From: an uncultured Eubacteriales bacterium
GTDB taxonomy: Bacteria > Bacillota > Clostridia > Oscillospirales > Oscillospiraceae
Length of the DNA stretch: 32,210 nt
Direction of reading: 5' to 3'
Assembly (NCBI GenBank): GCA_900546485.1
Contig: URDK01000026.1
Coordinates: 1 to 32,210, forward strand
Position 1 is the stretch's first letter; every line of letters begins with the position of its first letter. The notes under the pieces were generated by a model. It had not been told where the DNA came from. It worked only from the letters and a program-made list of their open reading frames with translations, and did not search any database. Made by a program: the position numbers and the translations under genes. This document shows, piece after piece, positions 1 to 5,051 of the stretch.

Positions 1-510
1 AAGCGCTGCATGAACTGCGGCTGCTACTCCGTCAACGCCTCCGATATCAGCCCCGTACTCGTCGCGCTGGACGCCGAGATAAAGACCACGAAGAAGACCC
101 TGCCCGCCGCCGAGCTCTTCACGGAAAAGCTCAAGGTCAAGGACATGCTCGACCCCGACGAGCTGGTGACGGAGATAGACATCCCCGTGCGCGAGGGTGT
201 GAGCGCACACTATGACAAGTTCCGCCTGCGTGACAGCGTGGACTTCGCCATGGTAAGCCTCGCCAGTGCCTACGAGCTCGAGGGCGGCGTTATCAAGAGC
301 GCCCGCCTGGTGTTTGGCGGTGTCGCCCCTGTGCCGCTCCGGCGCGAGGCGGCGGAGAGCTTCCTCACCGGCAAGGCTCCGACCGAGGAGACCGCCGAGA
401 AGGCCGCTCGCATTGCCCTGGAGGGCGCGGTGCCTTTCGAGAAAAACGCCTATAAGGTTCAGGTCGCGATGTCGCTTGTAAAGCAGTCCGTCCTGAGACT
501 GAAGGCATAA
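1..510 (+). CDS. Molybdenum hydroxylase (xanthine dehydrogenase-like) FAD-binding subunit, 3' part
   Basis: The frame is open from base 1, so this is the C-terminal part of a gene that starts outside the window; the ATG at 10 is unlikely to be the true start. The visible 169 residues contain the NASDISPVLVALDA segment typical of the FAD-binding fold of CoxM/XdhB subunits. A CO_deh_flav_C-like domain follows, with the conserved pattern around FGGVAPVPLR and the NAYKVQVAMSLVK tail. In this family the subunit passes electrons between FAD and the 2Fe-2S subunit of a molybdopterin hydroxylase acting on purines, aldehydes or aromatics; the substrate cannot be told from this fragment. A CxxCxC motif (CMNCGC) just after the window edge is unusual and might mark an extra Fe-S site as in 4-hydroxybenzoyl-CoA reductase beta subunits, but this is speculative. 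Confidence 0.85.
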   Translation, partial: KRCMNCGCYSVNASDISPVLVALDAEIKTTKKTLPAAELFTEKLKVKDMLDPDELVTEIDIPVREGVSAHYDKFRLRDSVDFAMVSLASAYELEGGVIKSARLVFGGVAPVPLRREAAESFLTGKAPTEETAEKAARIALEGAVPFEKNAYKVQVAMSLVKQSVLRLKA

Positions 511-521
511 GACATACAAAA

Positions 522-551
522 CAGTCCCCCGTGGCGCGCCGCGGGGGACTG
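522..551 (+). other. Strong perfect hairpin between the FAD subunit and the radical SAM gene
   Basis: CAGTCCCCCG at 522-531 is perfectly complementary to CGGGGGACTG at 542-551, and pairing can continue inward through the GC-rich centre. It lies 12 bases after the upstream stop and ends just before the GGAGG ribosome site (553-557) of the next gene. No T-run follows, so it is not a classic intrinsic terminator. An mRNA-processing or stability element, or a modulator of downstream translation, fits better. Confidence 0.7.
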
Positions 552-566
552 CGGAGGTTGACAAGG

Positions 567-1271
567 ATGGAAAAGCTGAGGATAATACTTACAGAGGAAT
601 GCAACCTCGCCTGCCGGTACTGCCGACGCTCTGAGGACGCCGCACAGGCGGAGCGCTCCTCCGTGCTGACTGCTGCCAAGGGTGCAGAGCGCGTGGAGCT
701 CGCGGGAGGCGAGCCCCTGCTCTGGCCGGACATCTGCGGCTTGGTGCGTGAGCTGAAGTCCCAGCCGGGCACGGACTGGGTAGGACTCACCACCAACGGC
801 ACGAGGCTCGCGCCTCTGGTGCCGGAGCTTGCCAAGGCGGGGCTCGACGGTGTGAACCTGCACCTCGACACCTGCAATGCCTTTGACTTTGCCGCGATAA
901 CGGGCCGCGAACAGGTCATGAACGATATCCTGAACGGCCTATGGGCCGCAGTCGCCCATGGCATACCCGTGACAATATCGAGCGTTCTGTTGCCAGAGAC
1001 CTTGCCCCAGATATCCGTCATGGCCGGGCTCGCCAAACAGTACGAGCTCACCGTCCGCTTTGTCAGCCTTCCGGGAATGAGCCCGGGAAGGGAGGAGGCG
1101 CTCTCCGTCCTTAGCCGGTACATCAAGCATCTGGAGCCTGACGGCGAGGTGTGGCGCTCGAACGAACTGAGAGGCTGCATCACTTTTGGCTGTGAGATTC
1201 CCGGTGCCTTCGGCATGGAGGGATGCGAAACTGTGAGCTTTGGGGAGGAGAAGCGTGAAGGACAGCCCTAA
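567..1271 (+). CDS. Short MoaA-like radical SAM protein
   Basis: A 234-residue protein. The SAM-binding 4Fe-4S motif CxxxCxxC is seen as Cys12, Cys16 and Cys19 in EECNLACRYC, and the GGEP motif at residues 47-50 follows unusually soon after it. The sequence resembles the N-terminal radical SAM barrel of MoaA (GTP 3',8-cyclase), but MoaA is about 330 residues with a C-terminal second cluster. Here the C-terminus is short and instead carries Cys204, Cys209 and Cys220 (C-x4-C-x10-C), which could bind an auxiliary cluster. ATG 567 is chosen because GGAGG at 553-557 lies nine bases upstream. It overlaps the next gene by 17 bases, so they are translationally coupled. The role is unknown; its place after a molybdenum hydroxylase subunit suggests enzyme maturation or cofactor modification rather than general molybdopterin synthesis. 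Confidence 0.75.
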   Translation: MEKLRIILTEECNLACRYCRRSEDAAQAERSSVLTAAKGAERVELAGGEPLLWPDICGLVRELKSQPGTDWVGLTTNGTRLAPLVPELAKAGLDGVNLHLDTCNAFDFAAITGREQVMNDILNGLWAAVAHGIPVTISSVLLPETLPQISVMAGLAKQYELTVRFVSLPGMSPGREEALSVLSRYIKHLEPDGEVWRSNELRGCITFGCEIPGAFGMEGCETVSFGEEKREGQP

Positions 1272-1965
1272 CATCAGGATAAAGGTGCCGAGCTTCATAA
1301 GCTCGCGGCAGAACGCATGGTTCTTTCAGCGGCTGGGAGAACCGGTGGAATTCCGCGCCGATCAGCTCATAGCCATGCCGGGAATGTACCCGCAGTACAG
1401 TTACTTTCTCAAGACGGGACGGGTAATCGCCGGAATCGTGAGCAGCGCGAACCGCCAGCGGTTGATGCTGTCCTTTGAGGATAGCAGCCTGCTGTTGGAG
1501 CAGTATCAGCTCACGGGCAAGCCCTGCGACCTCTATTATCGCGCTGTTTCGCCGTGCACGGCGCAGATGATATCCTACCACGACCTTACGCAGGCGATGA
1601 AGGCGGATTTTTCCGTGACGCTGGACGTGCTTAACGCAATCTCAGACCTGGGGGCGATGTCGCTTTCGCAGCGAATGTTTGAGACGGGTGCAGATGCTAC
1701 GATGAAGATATGCTCGCAGTTTCTGGACTTTGCTCTGGCCTTCGGCGAGGAGGACGGCGGCGAGATAGTGATCACAGAAAAGCTGACGCAGGACAAAATA
1801 GGCGCACTTAGCGGCCTGCACCGCGTTACGGTGTCGAAGGAGCTCAAGTCGCTGCGCGAGCTGGGGCTCATACGCGTGGTGGACGGCTATTACCGAATAA
1901 AAAGCCTCAGTGCACTGATGGATTACTGCGACGAATACTCGAGGAGAGCTGAAAGTGAAAGTTGA
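1255..1965 (+). CDS. Crp/Fnr-family transcriptional regulator
   Basis: A 236-residue protein with an N-terminal cyclic-nucleotide-binding-like beta-barrel (roughly residues 10-125), a long dimerisation helix, and a winged helix near residues 165-215. The recognition region reads TQDKIGALSGLHRVTVSKELKSLRELG, which is typical of Crp/Fnr HTH_Crp_2 domains. No N-terminal Fnr cysteine cluster is present, so oxygen sensing through Fe-S is not supported; the effector is unknown. GTG 1255 is preferred over TTG 1240 because GGGGAGGAG at 1242-1250 is then correctly spaced. It overlaps the radical SAM gene upstream and the NifU-like gene downstream by short stretches, so the three form one operon. It probably regulates the molybdenum-hydroxylase region (inference from context). 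Confidence 0.85.
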   Translation: MKDSPNIRIKVPSFISSRQNAWFFQRLGEPVEFRADQLIAMPGMYPQYSYFLKTGRVIAGIVSSANRQRLMLSFEDSSLLLEQYQLTGKPCDLYYRAVSPCTAQMISYHDLTQAMKADFSVTLDVLNAISDLGAMSLSQRMFETGADATMKICSQFLDFALAFGEEDGGEIVITEKLTQDKIGALSGLHRVTVSKELKSLRELGLIRVVDGYYRIKSLSALMDYCDEYSRRAESES

Positions 1966-2338
1966 GGAATACGCTGCACTGCGGGATAGGTATCCCATGC
2001 CCGCCGACGCCGTGAGCGTTGGCACAGCGGCCGACGGCGACACCGGAAGTGTGATAGCGGTTGGCATTGTGACACGCCGGCTCACATACTTCAAGACGGG
2101 CTATGTCTGTCAGAAAAACGCACCACCTGAGCTGCATGCCTGTGCCTGTGCTTTGCTCGGGCTGATACAGGACATGCCGGTCATAAAGACGGTGCTGCTG
2201 AAGCCCGAAGATGTCTGCGAGCGAATATGCGGTGAGGAGCAGCCGACGAGGGAGCTGCTGCGCTCTGCCGCCTTGGTACTGACAGCTCTGCGTCAGGCAT
2301 TTAAGGGCCTGCTTGCTGAGCAAGGCGACGTGGAATAA
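1955..2338 (+). CDS. NifU/IscU-like Fe-S scaffold homologue with altered cysteines
   Basis: A 127-residue protein. The order of motifs (TYFKTGYVC at 44-52, then a helix, then KPEDVCERICGE, then LLRSAALVLTALRQAF) parallels the NifU N-terminal fold, where the segments read FKTFGCG, then DI..ALGGLP, then HCS.LA...L..A. The three canonical cluster ligands are not conserved in place. The first site reads GDTG, the second cysteine is at 52, displaced by a residue or so, and the third position looks like Ser104. Extra cysteines occur at 63, 65, 88 and 92. It could be a specialised scaffold or carrier for clusters of the neighbouring hydroxylase or radical SAM protein. GTG 1955 follows GAGGAGA and overlaps the regulator stop by 11 bases. 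The family call is by eye and only moderate. Confidence 0.55.
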   Translation: MKVEEYAALRDRYPMPADAVSVGTAADGDTGSVIAVGIVTRRLTYFKTGYVCQKNAPPELHACACALLGLIQDMPVIKTVLLKPEDVCERICGEEQPTRELLRSAALVLTALRQAFKGLLAEQGDVE

Positions 2339-2340
2339 AC

Positions 2341-2378
2341 GCCGAGCCCCGGTATATGCCGGGGCTCGGTACTTTTTT
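2341..2378 (+). terminator. Intrinsic terminator of the 1-2338 operon
   Basis: CCGAGCCCCGG and CCGGGGCTCGG form an 11-bp stem around a short TATATG loop, followed by AC and six T residues (2373-2378). It begins three bases after the NifU-like stop codon. Confidence 0.93.
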
Positions 2379-2482
2379 AACCATCTACGGTACAGAATGC
2401 GGCCTGATTGCCCAGTTTTGAGACTGTGAAACTTTCAGCAGATTTTTTCACCAACTTTGCCAAGACACAGGCATTTATCCAG

Positions 2483-2511
2483 TTGCTTTTTGTGAAAATG
2501 TATGTTATACT
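2483..2511 (+). promoter_or_regulatory. Sigma-A-type promoter of the flavin oxidoreductase gene
   Basis: TTGCTT at 2483-2488 and TATACT at 2506-2511 are separated by 17 bases. The start of transcription would be near 2518, giving a leader of about 175 bases. The sequence between the terminator at 2378 and this promoter shows nothing else I can name. Confidence 0.75.
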
Positions 2512-2517
2512 ACAAAC

Positions 2518-2691
2518 AATCTGTGTCACCGGTTGAGAAAACGCCATTTCGGCAGCAGTCTGCTGCGGTTTTCAGCCTTTTCCGCAGTGCCGAAAGGCAG
2601 TCCTTACCGGGGCAAGGATGCCCGCGGCCTTGCAGCGCGACGGCATCACTGCAACTCTAAATTAAATAGTGTTCAGGAAAGGATGTATTGC
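2518..2691 (+). promoter_or_regulatory. Long structured 5' leader of the flavin oxidoreductase mRNA
   Basis: TTTCGGCA (2547-2554) pairs with TGCCGAAA (2588-2595), and CTGCGG (2563-2568) with CCGCAG (2582-2587), giving one long bulged stem. A competing local hairpin GCAGCA/TGCTGC is possible inside the left arm. A second hairpin pairs GGCAGTCCTT (2596-2605) with AAGGATGCC (2614-2622). The coding frame of the downstream gene happens to stay open back to 2533, but there is no ribosome site for an earlier start. This could be a regulatory leader or a dispersed palindromic repeat; I do not recognise a known riboswitch. Confidence 0.5.
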
Positions 2692-4749
2692 ATGGATCAA
2701 AAGTACAATGCTCTGTTTACACCCTGGAAGATCGGCAATGTGGAGATCAAAAACCGCATAGTCATGTGTTCCATGGGCGGCACATCCCTTTTCGGCTGGA
2801 TGGAACCCAGCCATTTTGACAAGGAAGCCGCATACTTCCTGCTTGAGAAGGCCAGAAACGGTGTCGGCCTCGTCCTGCCCGGCATGCAGTGGGTCCGTGA
2901 TGTCATGGGCAACCGTTGGCTCTACAACAACAAGAGCATCTACAAGCCCCTGAAGGAGTACATGAAGGAATTCCACAAGACCGGCTCCAAGCTGTTCATC
3001 CAGCTTGCCGCGGGCTGCGGACGTTCCATGGCTGTAACCGATATGATCGGCATGTGCCTTGATCACCCCATCATCGGCAAGCTTGCCAGCCCGGTAATGG
3101 ACGCCGAGTATCTCTGCGCTTCTGCTTCCGATACGCCTAACCGCTGGAAGGAGGACTACAAGTCCAAGCCTCTGACCGTGGAGCAGATCCAGGAGAGCGT
3201 CGCCGCCTTCGGCAAGACCGCGAAGCTGCTGCGCGAGGCGGGCGTCGACGGCGTCGAGATCCACGCCGTTCACGAGGGCTACACCCTCGACCAGTTTGCC
3301 ATCGCCAACTTCAACTACCGCACCGACCAGTACGGCGGCTCGCTGGAGAATCGTCTGCGCTTCGCCACCGACATCGTCAAGGAGATCAAGAAGGAAGCCG
3401 GAGCGGATTTCCCCGTCTCCCTGCGTTACTCCGTCGTCTCCAAGACGAAGGACTTCTTCAAGGGCGCTGTCCCCGGCGAGGAGTTTGTCGAGTTCGGCCG
3501 CGACATGGCCGAGTCCGAGAAGGTCGTCAAGCTGCTTGAGGAAGCCGGCTACGACATGCTCAACTGCGACAACGGCACCTACGATGCCTGGTACTGGGCG
3601 CATCCGCCTCAGTATATGCCCAACAACTGCAACCTCGCGGAAGTTGAGCACATCAAGAACTTCTGCAACATCCCGGTCGTCTGCGCCGGTAAGATGGAGC
3701 CCGAGGTCGCCGCGGCCGAGATCGAGGCCGGCAGGCTCGACGCCGTCGCCATCGCGCGCCAGAACCTCGTTGACCCCGAGTGGATCATCAAGATCCAGGA
3801 AGGCCGCGAGGAGGACATCAAGCCCTGCATCCGCTGCCACAACGGCTGCTTCAACATGGCCAAGTACAAGGGCACGAACAACCTGCAGCCTCTGTGGGAT
3901 TCCATGCACCTGGCCCGCTGCGCGCTGACCCCGCCGACGATGCAGCATAATAAGTATAAGATAGTCCCGACCACAAAGCCCAAGAAGGTCGCCGTCATCG
4001 GCGGCGGCATCGGCGGCATGGAGTGTGCCCTGGTGCTCAAGCGCCGTGGCCACAAGCCGGTCATCTTCGAGAAGACCGACCGCCTGGGCGGCCTGTTCAT
4101 TACCGCTTCGTCCATGTCCTTCAAGGAGAACGACAAGCAGCTCATCGAGTGGTACAAGAAGGAGATCGCCCGCAACGGCATCGAGGTCCGCTTCAACACC
4201 GAGATCAACGACATCAAGACTCTGGGCGGCTTCGACGAGATAATCGTCGCCACCGGCTCTGTGCCCAGAAAGATGCCTATCCCCGGTTTCGAAAAGACCC
4301 TCACCCTCACCGAGCTGCTGGCCGAGAAGAAGCCGGTCGGCGACAAGGTCGTCATCTTCGGCGGCGGCCAGTCCGGCTGCGAGGCTGCGCTCGAGCTGGT
4401 GCTCCAGGGCAAGCACCCGACAGTAGTCGAGTATGCTGTCGACCTGGTTGCTGCGGCCAACGTACCTCTGCCGAACGCCTCCTACCTGCGTGAGGCCCTG
4501 GTGTTCCACAAGGTGCCCATCTATCTTGAGTCCACCATCACGAACATCGGCGACAAGACCATCACCATCAAGGGTAAGGACGGCACCGTTACCGAGGTCG
4601 AGTACGACAACGTCGTCAACGCCATCGGCTTTGTGCCCACTCCTGTGGCGAAGAAGGGCAAGAACGTCCACCTCGTGGGCGACTGCATCGCCATCGGCAA
4701 CCTCCGCACCGTCATTTGGCGTGCGTGGGACGTCTGCATGAAGATCTAA
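2692..4749 (+). CDS. NADH:flavin oxidoreductase, old-yellow-enzyme/2-enoate reductase type, with Fe-S and FAD domains
   Basis: A 685-residue protein built like 2,4-dienoyl-CoA reductase, 2-enoate reductase (FldZ) and the Bai flavoproteins. An N-terminal FMN-binding TIM barrel covers residues 1-360 (LFTPWKIGNVEIKNRI start; DQYGGSLENRLRF motif). A 4Fe-4S ligand set follows at Cys379, Cys382 and Cys386, with a candidate fourth ligand at Cys410. A C-terminal FAD/NAD(P) domain has dinucleotide motifs GGGIGGMEC near 437 and GGGQSGCEA near 557. The enzyme should pass hydride from NAD(P)H through FAD, Fe-S and FMN to an activated C=C bond; the substrate is unknown. ATG 2692 is preferred over ATG 2683 because AAAGGA at 2678-2683 lies eight bases before it. 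It is monocistronic, with its own promoter and terminator. Confidence 0.9.
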   Translation: MDQKYNALFTPWKIGNVEIKNRIVMCSMGGTSLFGWMEPSHFDKEAAYFLLEKARNGVGLVLPGMQWVRDVMGNRWLYNNKSIYKPLKEYMKEFHKTGSKLFIQLAAGCGRSMAVTDMIGMCLDHPIIGKLASPVMDAEYLCASASDTPNRWKEDYKSKPLTVEQIQESVAAFGKTAKLLREAGVDGVEIHAVHEGYTLDQFAIANFNYRTDQYGGSLENRLRFATDIVKEIKKEAGADFPVSLRYSVVSKTKDFFKGAVPGEEFVEFGRDMAESEKVVKLLEEAGYDMLNCDNGTYDAWYWAHPPQYMPNNCNLAEVEHIKNFCNIPVVCAGKMEPEVAAAEIEAGRLDAVAIARQNLVDPEWIIKIQEGREEDIKPCIRCHNGCFNMAKYKGTNNLQPLWDSMHLARCALTPPTMQHNKYKIVPTTKPKKVAVIGGGIGGMECALVLKRRGHKPVIFEKTDRLGGLFITASSMSFKENDKQLIEWYKKEIARNGIEVRFNTEINDIKTLGGFDEIIVATGSVPRKMPIPGFEKTLTLTELLAEKKPVGDKVVIFGGGQSGCEAALELVLQGKHPTVVEYAVDLVAAANVPLPNASYLREALVFHKVPIYLESTITNIGDKTITIKGKDGTVTEVEYDNVVNAIGFVPTPVAKKGKNVHLVGDCIAIGNLRTVIWRAWDVCMKI

Positions 4750-4761
4750 ATCACATAAGCG

Positions 4762-4796
4762 ATGCCGGCCGGAAGTTCTCCGGCCGGCATTTTTTA
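4762..4796 (+). terminator. Intrinsic terminator of the flavin oxidoreductase gene
   Basis: ATGCCGGCCGG (4762-4772) pairs with CCGGCCGGCAT (4780-4790), followed by a T-rich tract. It lies 12 bases after the stop codon. Confidence 0.93.
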
Positions 4797-4818
4797 TCTG
4801 GATTTAACACGATCGTGC

Positions 4819-4848
4819 TTGAAACATGAGCATATAGCCGCATATAAT
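4819..4848 (+). promoter_or_regulatory. Near-consensus promoter of the small peptide gene
   Basis: TTGAAA (4819-4824), an 18-base spacer and a perfect TATAAT (4843-4848). Transcription would start near 4855, about 25 bases before the small ORF. Confidence 0.8.
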
Positions 4849-4879
4849 GCAGTAGAAGCCTGAGAAAGGAGGCGATAGA

Positions 4880-4942
4880 ATGTACGGTGATATTGACGAT
4901 CTCATCTTCGGAAGCAGCGAAAATCATGTGAGCGAGAAGTGA
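4880..4942 (+). CDS. Small ORF encoding a 20-residue acidic peptide
   Basis: ATG 4880 to TGA 4942 encodes MYGDIDDLIFGSSENHVSEK. AAAGGAGG at 4866-4873 is a strong ribosome site at good spacing. The ORF has its own near-consensus promoter 32 bases upstream and an intrinsic terminator 25 bases downstream, making a self-contained unit of about 140 nt. The peptide is acidic, without a signal peptide or membrane segment. A second in-frame ATG (4943) directly after the stop opens a further seven codons without a ribosome site of its own. No family is recognised. It could be a real small protein, a decoy ORF on a regulatory RNA, or a remnant of a larger gene. Confidence 0.55.
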   Translation: MYGDIDDLIFGSSENHVSEK

Positions 4943-4966
4943 ATGACAGTACTATGTGAGATGTGA

Positions 4967-4995
4967 GCTCGGCGGAGGCCGGGCTTTTGCTTTTG
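4967..4995 (+). terminator. Intrinsic terminator of the small peptide transcript
   Basis: GCTCGGC (4967-4973) pairs with GCCGGGC (4978-4984) around a GGAG loop, followed by TTTTGCTTTT. Confidence 0.8.
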
Positions 4996-5007
4996 ATATA
5001 CAGCCAT

Positions 5008-5032
5008 AAAAAGGGAGGCCGTATGGCCTCCC
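5008..5032 (-). terminator. Intrinsic terminator of the first SLH surface-protein gene
   Basis: Read on the minus strand, GGGAGGCC and GGCCTCCC (5013-5020 and 5025-5032) form a perfect 8-bp stem around a 4-base loop, followed by five T residues (plus-strand A at 5008-5012). It starts about 20 bases after the stop codon. Confidence 0.9.
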
Positions 5033-5051
5033 TTAAGTCATATTTGCTCTA

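Noticed and set aside
1255..1965. Fnr-type oxygen sensor
   Set aside because: The N-terminal cysteine cluster needed for the 4Fe-4S sensor is missing.
2533..2691. N-terminal extension of the flavin oxidoreductase by 53 codons
   Set aside because: No ribosome site at 2533. The segment is a hairpin-rich leader, and the downstream ATG has good spacing and matches the family start.
2662..4671. A 669-codon open frame on the minus strand across the flavin oxidoreductase gene
   Set aside because: It is fully antisense to a gene with clear domains. The product is a low-complexity Leu/Asp/Val/Gly-rich sequence without motifs, as expected for a shadow frame in GC-rich DNA.
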